Positions 8,528 through 17,581 of a stretch of DNA of 64,000 nucleotides are shown here, piece after piece. The notes under the pieces were generated by a model. The model saw only the letters and a list, made by a program, of their open reading frames with translations. It did not search any database and was not told the DNA's origin. Source of the DNA: Paraburkholderia phosphatilytica (GTDB lineage: Bacteria; Pseudomonadota; Gammaproteobacteria; Burkholderiales; Burkholderiaceae); contig NZ_QQOA01000002.1 of the NCBI RefSeq assembly GCF_003443895.1, positions 310,001 through 374,000 on the forward strand, written 5' to 3'. The translations under genes were made by a program, and so were the position numbers. The first letter of the stretch is position 1. Each line of letters opens with the position of its first letter.

Positions 8528-9262
8528 ATGTTGACCATCAAATCCGATCTGCACGGCAATCATCTTCTGGGCGCACTGCCGTCGCACGAGTGGCAAGCAC
8601 TCACGCCGCATCTCGAGCTCGTCCATCTGCGGACCGAGCAGTTGCTGTGCGATGCAGGCCAGCGTATTCATCACGTGTACTTCCCGACGAGCGCGGTGAT
8701 CTCGCTGCTCTCGACGATGGAAGACGGCGGCTCGGTCGAGATCGCCGCGGTCGGACGCGAAGGCATGACCGGTGTGCCGATCCTCACGGGCGGCGAAACG
8801 ATGCCGAGCCGCGTGCAGGTGCAATGCTCGGGCTTCGCGTATCGCATGAGCGCGCAGGCCCTGCGCCAACACTTCTCGCGCTCGGACCTGTTCCGCCGCC
8901 TGATGCTTCTGTACATGCACGCCCTCCTCACCCAGGTCGCACAGACGGCAGCGTGCAACCGTCACCACTCGCTCAGCAAGCAGCTGTGCCGGTGGCTCCT
9001 GATAGAAGTCGACCGCGTTGCGTCGAACGATCTGACGGTCACGCAGCAGCTGATCGCCGACATGCTCGGCGTGCGCCGCGAAGGCATCACCGAAGCGGCC
9101 GGCCGTCTGCACGACGAAGGACTCATCCATCACAGCCGTGGCCATATCAAGGTGCTCGACCGCAAGGGTCTCGAAGCGCGCGCCTGCGAATGCTACGGTC
9201 TCGTGAAGCGCGAGTTCGACCGGTTGCTGCCGCGTCTGCAACAAGCCGAAGCCGTAGTCTGA
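8528..9262 (+). CDS. Crp/Fnr family transcriptional regulator
   Basis: A 244-residue regulator. An N-terminal cyclic-nucleotide-binding-like beta barrel (about residues 15-110; YFPTSAVISLLSTM, GREGMTGVP) is followed by a dimerisation helix and a C-terminal winged helix (LTVTQQLIADMLGVRREGITEAAGRL). I chose the ATG within ATCATGTTGACC because sequence upstream of it is leader. It is the first gene of the polysaccharide unit and lies downstream of a sigma-54 type promoter. In related Burkholderia a Crp/Fnr protein that binds c-di-GMP works with a sigma-54 activator to control exopolysaccharide, so a similar role is plausible, but its ligand cannot be read from this sequence. Confidence 0.9.
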   Translation: MLTIKSDLHGNHLLGALPSHEWQALTPHLELVHLRTEQLLCDAGQRIHHVYFPTSAVISLLSTMEDGGSVEIAAVGREGMTGVPILTGGETMPSRVQVQCSGFAYRMSAQALRQHFSRSDLFRRLMLLYMHALLTQVAQTAACNRHHSLSKQLCRWLLIEVDRVASNDLTVTQQLIADMLGVRREGITEAAGRLHDEGLIHHSRGHIKVLDRKGLEARACECYGLVKREFDRLLPRLQQAEAVV

Positions 9263-9284
9263 GTCCTGCCCGGAGGCAGGGATC

Positions 9285-10670
9285 ATGTTCAACCATATTG
9301 CGCGTGTGCTTGACGCGCTGTTCGTGATCGCCGGAGCACTGGTCGCGCACTGGCTGCGCTTCTCGTTCCAGTTCGACTTCTCGGACACGCAGCGTCTGCT
9401 GATCGCCTTCAACTGCACGCTGGTGCTGCTGCTGTTCCCGGCGCTCGGCGTTTATGAAACGTGGCGCGGCAAATCGTTGCCCGCGATGCTGCTGCAGGTC
9501 ACCTTCGCGTGGCTCGCAACCGTCGCGGCCGGTTTGCTGATCGTCTTCACGCTGCACCGGCTCGATGCCGTGTCGCGGCTGTGGTACGGCTACACCGTGT
9601 TGATTTCAGGCGGCCTGATCGTCACGACCAAGCTTGCCGCGCATCTGTCGCTGCGCTACGTGCGTCGCCGCGGGCTCAACTACCGCACGGTCGCGATGGC
9701 CGGCGCGCCGGGCTTCGTGCGCAACGTGCTCGCGCATCTCGAACGCGCGCCGCAGGCGGGCTTCCGTCCGGCGTGCATGCTCGATACGACCTGCGCGGAC
9801 CCGGACGAATACGGCGCGCGGATGGGTTCGTTGCCGGTGCTGACCGACATCGACGCCTTCATCGAGCGCGTGCGCGCTGAAAAGATCAACGAGGTGTGGC
9901 TCGCGCTGCCGCTCTCCGAAGAGCACACCATTTACCGCTTCACGCGCGCGTTCCGCCACGACTTCGTGAATCTGCGCTTCATTCCGGATACGCGCGGCAT
10001 GTCGCTGCTGAATCACTCGATGGTCGATCTGCTCGGTCTGCCGACGATCAACCTGGGCGGCGTGGACAGCAGCACGCCGAAGATGCTGCCGAAGCTCGTA
10101 TTCGATCGACTGTTCGCGTTCGCCGCGCTGTTCGCGCTCGCGCCGGTGTTCGTGGCGATCAGCGTCGCGATCAAGCTGACCTCGCCGGGCCCGGTGTTCT
10201 TCAAGCAGAAGCGCAAGGGCGTGGATGGCCGCACTTTCAGCATCCTGAAGTTCCGTTCGATGACGGTGCATGCGGAGCACGCCGGCAGCGTGACCCAGGC
10301 GACCCGCAACGACACGCGCGTGACGAAGCTGGGCGGGTTCCTGCGCCGCACGAGTCTCGACGAGCTGCCGCAGTTCATCAACGTGCTGCTCGGGCAGATG
10401 TCGGTGGTAGGTCCGCGTCCGCACGCGATCGAACACGACGATCTCTACAAGGATCTCGTGTACGGCTACATGTTCCGCTACCGGATCAAGCCCGGCATCA
10501 CCGGCTGGGCGCAGGTGAACGGCTATCGCGGCGCCACCGCGAAGGTCGAGAAGATGGAAGCGCGCGTGAAGTTCGATCTGTTCTACATCCACAACTGGTC
10601 GTTCTGGTTCGACATGAAGATCGTGCTGATCACGCTCGTGAAGGGATTTGTTGGACGCAATGCGTACTGA
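9285..10670 (+). CDS. Undecaprenyl-phosphate sugar phosphotransferase (polyprenyl glycosylphosphotransferase)
   Basis: A 461-residue initiating enzyme that moves a hexose-1-phosphate (glucose in most homologues) from a UDP-sugar to undecaprenyl phosphate in the inner membrane. There are four N-terminal membrane segments in residues ~5-125, a soluble Rossmann-like middle domain (TVAMAGAPGFVRNVL), one more hydrophobic segment (FAALFALAPVFVAISVAI), and the catalytic C-terminal domain with KQKRKGVDG, ILKFRSM, LRRTSLDELPQFINVLLGQMS, VGPRPHA and KPGITGWAQVNG. The ATG follows CGGAGG, 22 bp after the regulator stop, so the two are probably cotranscribed. Confidence 0.93.
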   Translation: MFNHIARVLDALFVIAGALVAHWLRFSFQFDFSDTQRLLIAFNCTLVLLLFPALGVYETWRGKSLPAMLLQVTFAWLATVAAGLLIVFTLHRLDAVSRLWYGYTVLISGGLIVTTKLAAHLSLRYVRRRGLNYRTVAMAGAPGFVRNVLAHLERAPQAGFRPACMLDTTCADPDEYGARMGSLPVLTDIDAFIERVRAEKINEVWLALPLSEEHTIYRFTRAFRHDFVNLRFIPDTRGMSLLNHSMVDLLGLPTINLGGVDSSTPKMLPKLVFDRLFAFAALFALAPVFVAISVAIKLTSPGPVFFKQKRKGVDGRTFSILKFRSMTVHAEHAGSVTQATRNDTRVTKLGGFLRRTSLDELPQFINVLLGQMSVVGPRPHAIEHDDLYKDLVYGYMFRYRIKPGITGWAQVNGYRGATAKVEKMEARVKFDLFYIHNWSFWFDMKIVLITLVKGFVGRNAY

Positions 10671-10736
10671 ACAACATAGCGGCGCGTGAATTTCGAACAA
10701 TATAGCGCTGCTTGAAGGATCGCCCGCGGGGGGGCA

Positions 10737-11684
10737 ATGATGAACGGCAATGTGAGTGTGTCGGTGATCGTGCCGACATACCGGCGTACGACCGATCTCG
10801 CGCGATGTCTGCGCGCACTCGAGGCACAGTACCGACGTGCCGACGAAATCGTGGTGGTCGCACGTTCCAGTGATACCGAAACGCTGGCCTGGCTCGACGC
10901 ATACCGCGCGTCGGTGCCCGCGGCCGCGCTCAAGATTGCGCTCGTCGAGGAAGCCGGCGTGGTGGCCGCGTACAACCGCGGCCTCGATACCGCGGCCGGC
11001 CGCCTGATGTGCTTCTGCGATGACGACGCAGCGCCGAAACCCGACTGGATCGACCGGATCGTGCGCGCGTTCATGCGCGATCCCGCGCTGGGCGGTTTTG
11101 GTGGACGCGACATCGTGCACGAGCGCGGCACCATTCTCGAAGGGGCGCGCAGCGTCGTCGGCGTGGTGCGCTGGTACGGACGCGCAATCGGCAACCACCA
11201 CCTCGGCACCGGTGGCCCGCGTGAAGTTCAGGTGCTGAAAGGCGTGAACATGGCGTTTCGCCGCGAAGCGGTCGATACGCTGCGCTTCGATGCGCGTCTG
11301 CTCGGGGGTGGCGCGCAGGTTCACTGCGAAATGGCGTTCTGTCTCGACGTGCTGCGCCGGGGCTGGACGCTCGTGTACGACCCGGCGCTCGTCGTCGATC
11401 ACTACCCTGCCCCACGTAGTGACGAAGACCAGCGCTATACGTTCAACGACAACGCGTTTTACAACGCATCGTTCAATCTTCGACTCATCATGTGTGAGCA
11501 CCTGTCGCCGATCGGGCGGCGGGCGTTCGTCGCTTACGCGTCGCTGATCGGCAACCGCGCGGACCCGGGGTTCGTCCGCGCGTTGCTGCTGGCGCTCGGC
11601 GGCGAAGGCATCGTGCTCGCACTGCGCAAGTGGCGGGTCGGATTGCGGGCGATGCGCGCGGCCTGGCAACAGGCGATGCACTAA
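10737..11684 (+). CDS. Glycosyltransferase family 2
   Basis: A 315-residue GT-A fold glycosyltransferase. The N-terminal strand (VSVSVIVPTYRRTTDLARCL) and the metal/nucleotide-binding cluster CFCDDDAAPKPDW are typical of GT2. The C-terminal half contains GGAQVHCEMAFCLDVLRRG (acceptor-side acidic residues) and a C-terminal amphipathic stretch, which suggests a peripheral membrane enzyme adding a sugar to the lipid-linked repeat unit. Two ATGs stand in tandem, so the start could be one codon later. It lies 66 bp after the initiating transferase and 32 bp before the export lipoprotein gene. Confidence 0.9.
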   Translation: MMNGNVSVSVIVPTYRRTTDLARCLRALEAQYRRADEIVVVARSSDTETLAWLDAYRASVPAAALKIALVEEAGVVAAYNRGLDTAAGRLMCFCDDDAAPKPDWIDRIVRAFMRDPALGGFGGRDIVHERGTILEGARSVVGVVRWYGRAIGNHHLGTGGPREVQVLKGVNMAFRREAVDTLRFDARLLGGGAQVHCEMAFCLDVLRRGWTLVYDPALVVDHYPAPRSDEDQRYTFNDNAFYNASFNLRLIMCEHLSPIGRRAFVAYASLIGNRADPGFVRALLLALGGEGIVLALRKWRVGLRAMRAAWQQAMH

Positions 11685-11716
11685 GGCGCTACGAAAAGCG
11701 CGAGGGACCAACCATC

Positions 11717-13096
11717 ATGACCATCAAGACCATTGCAGCGCTGCCGGCATCGTTCGCGATGCGGCCGCTGTCCGCCGTCGTTCCGAAGCGCAGCGCCGCC
11801 GCCATCGCGGTCGTGCTCGCCACCACGCTGCTTGGCGCGTGTTCGCTCGCCCCGGGACCGTATCTCGACAAGGACCGGCTCGACGACACGACGCCCGCGA
11901 CGAACGCCGCGGACAAATACCACGTGCAGCCGATCGACATCGCGTACTTCGCGCAGGAACGCGCGGCCGCGTTGCCGTCGGTGTGCCCGCTCGTCTGCCT
12001 GACGAAGACGGTGCGCGCGAGCTACAGCTACCACGTCGGCGTGAACGACCAGCTGACCGTGATCGTATGGGATCACCCCGAGCTCACGGGCAACGGCACG
12101 CTCGGCCTGCCCGGCACGCCGCCGCTGCCGCAAGGCAATAACGGCAGCCTCACGCTCGGCAACGCGGCGACGCCGGCCGGCACGGCGATCAGCACGGGCG
12201 GCGGCGTGGAAGGCGGCCTGTCGGTGCGCGTCGCGACCGACGGCACGATCTACTTCCCGCGCGTCGGCCGCGTTCACGTGCTCGGCGAAAACGTGCAGCA
12301 GATCCAGCAGCAGCTGATCCACGGCCTCGCGAAGACGATCCGCGATCCGCAGATCGACGTGCGCGTGTCGGGCTTCAACAGCCAGGTCGTGCAGGTGACG
12401 GGCAGCGTGAAGGAACCGGCGGCCGAGTCGATCACCGACCTGCCGCTCTCCGTCATCGATGCGATCAACCGCGCGGGCGGCGCGCTGCCCGACGCGGACC
12501 TGCAGAACGTCGGCGTGACGCGCGACGGCACGCGTTATCGCGTCGACGTCGCCGCGCTGCTCGAAACCGGCGACCCGCAGCAAAACGTCGTGCTGAAGGA
12601 CGGCGACATCATCGACGTGCCGGACCGTTCGAACAGCCGCGTGTTCGTGCTCGGCGAAGTGATGAAGCCGACCTCGCTGCCGATGAACCGCGGCAAGCTG
12701 ACGCTCGCCGATGCGTTGACGGGCGCGCAAGGTCTCGACGTGCGCACGGGCGACCCGCGCTACATCTACGTGATCCGCGGCGTCGAAGGGATGATGCATC
12801 CGGGCGCCACGTCCGCCGGCGCCGCGACGACGCCGGTTTCGACGAACGCGACGGCGGGCGCGCCGGCCGCCGCGACGCCGGCCACGCTGAAGACCGACGG
12901 CAACACGCCGGTCCCGAGCGTCTACCGCCTCGACATGACCCAGGTCGACGCGCTGATGCTGATGACCAAGTTCGAACTGCAACCGCGTGACGTCGTGTAC
13001 GTGCAGGTCGCGAGCTCGGCGCGCTTCAACCGCCTGCTCGACCAGATCTCTCCGACCCTGCAGACGCTGTTCTTCACGAAGGAACTCGGCCGCTAA
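11717..13096 (+). CDS. Wza-like outer-membrane polysaccharide export lipoprotein
   Basis: A 459-residue export protein. A lipoprotein signal ends in LLGACS (Cys42 as acylation site). Then come a polysaccharide-export (PES) domain (SYHVGVNDQLTVIVWDHPEL... TDGTIYFPRVGRVHVLG) and SLBB-type repeats (VQVTGSVKEPAAESI; VFVLGEVMKPTSLPMNRG). The C terminus has an amphipathic helix-like segment (NRLLDQISPTLQTLFF) that could form the outer-membrane barrel, as in Wza. Two Gly/Ala/Thr-rich insertions (around residues 135-165 and 360-390) make it longer than Wza. The ATG at the start of MTIKTI is preferred over upstream in-frame starts. It pairs with the kinase gene that follows. Confidence 0.93.
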   Translation: MTIKTIAALPASFAMRPLSAVVPKRSAAAIAVVLATTLLGACSLAPGPYLDKDRLDDTTPATNAADKYHVQPIDIAYFAQERAAALPSVCPLVCLTKTVRASYSYHVGVNDQLTVIVWDHPELTGNGTLGLPGTPPLPQGNNGSLTLGNAATPAGTAISTGGGVEGGLSVRVATDGTIYFPRVGRVHVLGENVQQIQQQLIHGLAKTIRDPQIDVRVSGFNSQVVQVTGSVKEPAAESITDLPLSVIDAINRAGGALPDADLQNVGVTRDGTRYRVDVAALLETGDPQQNVVLKDGDIIDVPDRSNSRVFVLGEVMKPTSLPMNRGKLTLADALTGAQGLDVRTGDPRYIYVIRGVEGMMHPGATSAGAATTPVSTNATAGAPAAATPATLKTDGNTPVPSVYRLDMTQVDALMLMTKFELQPRDVVYVQVASSARFNRLLDQISPTLQTLFFTKELGR

Positions 13097-13117
13097 CCGA
13101 TTTTGCGAGACATCGAC

Positions 13118-15586
13118 ATGAGTACGTACGACATGCTCGAACCCGCTCCCCAGCCGGGGAGCGAAGACGAGGAGGTGATGCACGACCTGTTCCGGATGAT
13201 CTTCGATCAGATCTGGTGGGTCCTCGGCATCGCCGGCGCAGTCATCCTCGCGTCGATCATCTACGCGAAGACGGCGACGCACATCTACTCGGCGGACGCG
13301 CTGATCCAGGTCGAGACGCCGACGTCGAGCACGTCGAGCAGCGCGGCGCTGTCGGCGCCGTCGACCTCGAGCAACGCGCCGCACACCGACGCCGAGATCG
13401 AGATCATGCGCAGTCGCACGGTCGTCGAGCCGGTGGTCGAGGCGTTCAAGCTGAACTTCCAGACCGTGCCGAAGCAGTTCCCGATCCTCGGCTCGCTCGC
13501 GAAGCTGTTCGCGACCGAAGGCACGCCGCAACGTCCGTGGTTCGGCCTGTCGTCGTATGCGTGGGGCGGCGAGAAGTTCACGGTCGATTCGATTTCGGTG
13601 CCGAAGGCGCTCGAGGGCTCGCGGCTGATGCTGCGCGCGCTCGGCGACGGACGCTTCGAGCTGCTCGACGCGAAGCACCATCTGCTGCTCACGGGCGTCG
13701 CGGGCGTGCCGGCCACCGGGCACGACGTGTCGATCCTCGTGAGCAAGCTCGTCGCGCGCGCCGGCACCGAGTTCTACGTGACGCGCGCGAATCAGCTCGA
13801 CGCGGTGATGAATCTCGCGAACGGTCTGCAGATCAGCGAAAAAGGCCACGAAACCGGCGTCGTGCAGCTGTCGCTGCAAGGCATCGATCCGAAGCAGATC
13901 ACGGCGATCGTCAACTCGGTCGCGCAGTCGTATCTGCAGGCCCGAACCGAGCGCGCGCAGGAAGAAGCGAGCAAGATGCTGAGCTTCCTGAACAGCGAGG
14001 TGCCGCATCTGCGCGACGAGCTGAAGCGCTCGGAAACGGCGCTGTCGCAGTACCAGGCGCGCGTGGGCACGTTCCAGCCAACCCAGGAAGCGCAGGTGTA
14101 TCTGTCGGGCGGTCTCGAGTACGAGAAGCAGATCGCGGCACTGCGCATCGAACGCGCGCAGCTGATGCAGAAATTCACGTCGGACAGCCTGGAAGTGCAG
14201 ACCATCGATGCGCAGATCAACGCGCTGAGCCGCGAGAAGAGCAACTTCGAGGATCACTTCAAGGAACTGCCGGGCTCCGAACGCGAAGCGGTTTCGCTGC
14301 AGCGCGACGCGAAGGTCAACGAAGAGGTGTACGTCACGTTGCTCAACCGCATCCAGGAGCTGTCGATCACGCGGGCCGGCACGGTCGGCAACGTGCATAT
14401 CGTCGACGAGGCGCTGGTGCCGCTGTCGCCGGTGCGTCCGAAGGCGGCGCTGATCGTCGCGGCGGGCACGATGCTCGGCATCATCCTCGGCATCGCGTTC
14501 GCATTCGTGCGCCGCAAGTTCCTGACCGGCGTGCGCGATCCTGACGAAGTGGAGCGCCGCTTCCGGCTGCCCGTGCTCGGCGCGATCTCGTTCAGCGTCG
14601 AGCAGGCGCAGGCGGACCGTCTGGCCTACGAGCGCAATGGCCGCAGGCTCGGCGCGCCGGCCAAGCGTGGCCTGCTGGCCGCGAGCGCGTCGAAAGGCGC
14701 CGGCGGCGTGAGCGGCGCGTTCAATCTCGCGCGGCGCGTGATGCCGATCCTGCAGAGCCTGCCGAGCACGCATGCGAAGGAAGCGGACGCGGCGCGTAAC
14801 GCTGCAAGAGGCACGGCTAAAGCGACGCCGAACGTGCAGCGCACCCGCGCGCGCGTGCTGGGTCCCGACGACTACGCGCCGAGCCGGCCGCTACTGGTGA
14901 AGACCGCGCCGTTCGCGATGTCGGTGGAAGGCGTGCGCGGGCTGCGCACCACCCTGCAGTTCGGTCTCGTCGATGCGCCGAACCGGATCGTGTGTATCAC
15001 GAGCCCGGCGCCGTCGGACGGCAAGAGCTTCCTGTGCGCGAATCTCGCCGCGCTGCTGTCCGAAGCCGGGCAGCGCGTGGTGCTGATCGACGCGGATCTG
15101 CGCCGCGGACGTCTCGCGCAGTACTTCGGCAAGTCGCCGGCGGGCGGCCTCACCGAGCTGCTGACGGGCCAGATCGACTTCGACGTCGCGGCGCGCTCCA
15201 CCGGTGTAGACGGGCTGCACTTCATCTCGGCAGGCGCGTATCCGCCGAATCCGTCGGAGATCCTGTCGTCGTCGCGCTTCACGCAGATGCTGAACCGCTT
15301 CGAGCAGGAGTTCGATCTGGTGATCGTCGATACGCCGCCGCTCCTCGCGGCGCCGGATGCCGCGGTGGTCGCGAACCTCGCGGGCTCGACGATCCTCGTG
15401 ATGCGCGCCGGCGCGCATACCGAGGCGAACATCACCGAGTCGCTGAAGAAGCTGCGCCGCGCGCGGGCCCGGGTGGTCGGCGCGGTGATGAACGGCACCG
15501 AGCCGAAGCGCGGCTCGCGCTACGGCACGTACGAATACGCGTATGCGTACACGTATTCGGCGGATGTGACGCCGGTGGAGCATTGA
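13118..15586 (+). CDS. Wzc-like polysaccharide co-polymerase / tyrosine autokinase
   Basis: An 822-residue inner-membrane BY-kinase. It has a first membrane segment (~33-50), a large periplasmic Wzz/GNVR region with coiled-coil helices, a second membrane segment (~443-466, AALIVAAGTMLGIILGIAF), and a cytoplasmic kinase with Walker A SPAPSDGKS (Lys636), Walker A' VVLIDADLRRG and Walker B LVIVDTPPLL. The last 21 residues hold six tyrosines (802, 805, 807, 809, 811, 813), the expected autophosphorylation cluster. It controls chain length and export with the Wza-like protein. I chose the ATG 21 bp after the upstream stop; a TTG five codons earlier is less likely. Confidence 0.94.
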   Translation: MSTYDMLEPAPQPGSEDEEVMHDLFRMIFDQIWWVLGIAGAVILASIIYAKTATHIYSADALIQVETPTSSTSSSAALSAPSTSSNAPHTDAEIEIMRSRTVVEPVVEAFKLNFQTVPKQFPILGSLAKLFATEGTPQRPWFGLSSYAWGGEKFTVDSISVPKALEGSRLMLRALGDGRFELLDAKHHLLLTGVAGVPATGHDVSILVSKLVARAGTEFYVTRANQLDAVMNLANGLQISEKGHETGVVQLSLQGIDPKQITAIVNSVAQSYLQARTERAQEEASKMLSFLNSEVPHLRDELKRSETALSQYQARVGTFQPTQEAQVYLSGGLEYEKQIAALRIERAQLMQKFTSDSLEVQTIDAQINALSREKSNFEDHFKELPGSEREAVSLQRDAKVNEEVYVTLLNRIQELSITRAGTVGNVHIVDEALVPLSPVRPKAALIVAAGTMLGIILGIAFAFVRRKFLTGVRDPDEVERRFRLPVLGAISFSVEQAQADRLAYERNGRRLGAPAKRGLLAASASKGAGGVSGAFNLARRVMPILQSLPSTHAKEADAARNAARGTAKATPNVQRTRARVLGPDDYAPSRPLLVKTAPFAMSVEGVRGLRTTLQFGLVDAPNRIVCITSPAPSDGKSFLCANLAALLSEAGQRVVLIDADLRRGRLAQYFGKSPAGGLTELLTGQIDFDVAARSTGVDGLHFISAGAYPPNPSEILSSSRFTQMLNRFEQEFDLVIVDTPPLLAAPDAAVVANLAGSTILVMRAGAHTEANITESLKKLRRARARVVGAVMNGTEPKRGSRYGTYEYAYAYTYSADVTPVEH

Positions 15587-15668
15587 CGCGACGCAAGGCA
15601 GGCAATCGGGGGCGGCAGTCCGCGCCCTCCTCTGCCGATGCCGTCGCGGTCGATGCACGCGAAGCCGG

Positions 15669-16148
15669 TTACTCGTCGGAGGTTCTGTAGGCCGGCAGCA
15701 TGCAGATCGCCATCGCAACGAGGAACAGGATCACCGAGATCGAGTGCACCTGATAGGCGCCCGCCAGCGAAGCATTCAGCGTGGTCACGATCTTCTCCAC
15801 CTCTTTCGCCAGCTTTTCGATCGTATCGCCGACGCCTGGCAGCCCCGTGCCCGCCACGCCGAGCGTGCCCCCGAAGATCGTCGTCAAAAGCTTCGGAGGC
15901 CAGAAGATCAGCATCGAAAACCCGATGAACAGCCCCCACCCGATGGCGAGGATGACCTCGACTCCGAGCCCGGTCTTGACGAAGTAGCAGAGCGCAACCG
16001 ATGCAGCCACGACGCCGATCGTCAGTGCGATCCAGCCTTTGGTCGCGGCAGCCGCATCGCCGCGGTTGCCCGCGGCTTGGACGCCGTCGGAAAATCCTCC
16101 GAATACCCGCTGGACCAGTCGCCCGAATCGGTTCCTGATGATCTGCAT
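15669..16148 (-). CDS. Small three-TM membrane protein, unknown
   Basis: A 159-residue protein with hydrophobic segments at about 39-57, 64-84 and 136-153. Between the second and third lies a Gly-rich linker and a Lys/Glu-rich amphipathic helix (DTIEKLAKEVEKIVTTL). The N-terminal 35 residues are basic and hydrophilic. The ATG is preceded by CGGAG. It is 10 bp downstream of the protease gene, so the two are almost certainly one transcript. I do not recognise a family. The coupling suggests it anchors, is cut by, or responds to the protease. Confidence 0.75.
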   Translation of the reverse strand: MQIIRNRFGRLVQRVFGGFSDGVQAAGNRGDAAAATKGWIALTIGVVAASVALCYFVKTGLGVEVILAIGWGLFIGFSMLIFWPPKLLTTIFGGTLGVAGTGLPGVGDTIEKLAKEVEKIVTTLNASLAGAYQVHSISVILFLVAMAICMLPAYRTSDE

Positions 16149-16158
16149 GGCGGCTCCG

Positions 16159-17334
16159 TTAGAGGACGTTCAACGACATGCCGAGCGTGCTGGCCCAGCC
16201 GGTGACCGAGTCCGCGAAGGTCGCGATGCCCGTCGCACCCGACACCGCGATCAGATTGCCGAAGTACGCGTAGTCGTTGCCGGACAGATGAAAACAGAGC
16301 CAGGAACCGGAGTCGCCTGCGAGCGGCCGCGGCGCCACCGCCTGCGCAACCCGTCCGCCGACGGCACCGGCCGAATGCGAGGGCGCCGAGAATTCAAACA
16401 GGTGAGAAAAGCAGAAGTCACCGAGACCCGCGAACGCAATCTTGCAGGTCACGCCGTATCCGCCGATCACGTAGGTGTGTTTCCCCGATCGGGGCCCACG
16501 CATGACCAGCTGGTTTCCCGAGTTCAGCTGGGTCCGGTCGTAGATGTCGGTGATCGTGCCGACCCGCTTCACGCTGCTGGTGGCGGTGTGCGGCGACGAC
16601 AGTTCGATGAGCGCGGTATCGACTTCGAGGCCGTTCTGCACATACTGGTTGCACACCGCGCCGCAGGTGGCCGGCACGGGATCGAACGTCGAGTGATGGA
16701 CGATGCCCGCGTTGTTGATGATCTGGTTGTTCACGTCGTCGAGCGTGATCTGCCCATTCACAAGCTGCCCGACGTGACCGCACGTTACGCCCCAGATGCC
16801 CGTGCCGTCCCTCAGGAAGCCGCCCAACGTGCCGCTGATGGTCGCCGTCAGCGGTACGCTGCCGTCCACTTTCGCGACGAACGAAGGTTGCTCGGCATCG
16901 ATGACCGTGACGAAAAACGGCTGACGGCGCGCGTAGTCTTCCACCACGCGCCGCTGCGCGGACGAATTGCGGGTCGTCGGCGCCACGTAGATCTTTACGA
17001 GGAACGGGCTGTGGCGCTTGCCAGCGCGCTCGCAGAATGTTCCCCATCCCGGCGGAATGCTGTCGGGCCGAAACGGCATGGGCGCCTGCGAATTCATCGC
17101 GAGCGCGGACAGCAGCAGACCGCCGCTGCTGCCGCCGCCGTCGATCAACCAGTCGAAGTCATCCGGAAAGTCGATGCCCGTCTGCGAGGACGCAGCCTGC
17201 CAGGTCTTCAATACCGGATGCGGGTCGATGAATACGCCATGGACGATCGTGCAAGCTTTCTGCTCCAGAAAGGCCAGACCGCTCATGAACGCCTGAAATT
17301 CGGGCGTAAGCGAGAAATCGATCTGTTCGCGCAT
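16159..17334 (-). CDS. Chymotrypsin-fold (S1-like) serine protease with novel N-terminal domain
   Basis: 391 residues. The second half has a recognisable catalytic triad: His187 in TCGHV, Asp239 in LEVDTALIEL and Ser342 in LAGDSGSW, in the right order and spacing for a trypsin-like fold. Residues 1-160 match no domain I know. There is no signal peptide, which is unusual for this fold. Cysteines (185, 224, 228, 297, 308) could be structural. An upstream in-frame ATG overlaps AAGGGGGAG, so that ATG lies in the ribosome-binding site and the later ATG is the real start. It is followed after 10 bp by a 3-TM protein gene. Substrate unknown. Confidence 0.82.
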   Translation of the reverse strand: MREQIDFSLTPEFQAFMSGLAFLEQKACTIVHGVFIDPHPVLKTWQAASSQTGIDFPDDFDWLIDGGGSSGGLLLSALAMNSQAPMPFRPDSIPPGWGTFCERAGKRHSPFLVKIYVAPTTRNSSAQRRVVEDYARRQPFFVTVIDAEQPSFVAKVDGSVPLTATISGTLGGFLRDGTGIWGVTCGHVGQLVNGQITLDDVNNQIINNAGIVHHSTFDPVPATCGAVCNQYVQNGLEVDTALIELSSPHTATSSVKRVGTITDIYDRTQLNSGNQLVMRGPRSGKHTYVIGGYGVTCKIAFAGLGDFCFSHLFEFSAPSHSAGAVGGRVAQAVAPRPLAGDSGSWLCFHLSGNDYAYFGNLIAVSGATGIATFADSVTGWASTLGMSLNVL

Positions 17335-17479
17335 GGCACTCCCCCTTCGGGTCATTTAGCGACATCGCCAGTCCTTCCCAAAAGCCTCTCAATGTTAGAA
17401 GTGAGCGATCCAGATCAAAGCCGCTTCGCTGCCGCTGTGTGCGGTGACGCACGCTCATTCGTCCAGTCCCGCAAACGCG

Positions 17480-17545
17480 CCGGAAAAGGAAAAGGAAACG
17501 CCGGCCGCACGAACCTCCCAAAAGGAAAGCTCATGCGGCCGGCGT
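17480..17545 (-). terminator. Intrinsic terminator of the methyltransferase gene
   Basis: A perfect 12-bp inverted repeat (ACGCCGGCCGCA at 17498-17509 with its complement at 17534-17545) with a 24-base loop. Reading leftward it is followed by TTTCCTTTTCCTTTTCC, a broken U-rich tract. It lies between the methyltransferase stop and the protease start, so these two leftward genes are probably separate units. Confidence 0.6.
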
Positions 17546-17581
17546 CATGTAGAACCAACCGCTACGAAGCAACCAGTCAGT

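Noticed and set aside
11681..14773. Very long leftward open frame (about 1,030 codons) across the Wza and Wzc genes
   Set aside because: Arg/His/Asp-rich composition typical of the antisense of GC-rich genes; the plus-strand genes have clear domains.
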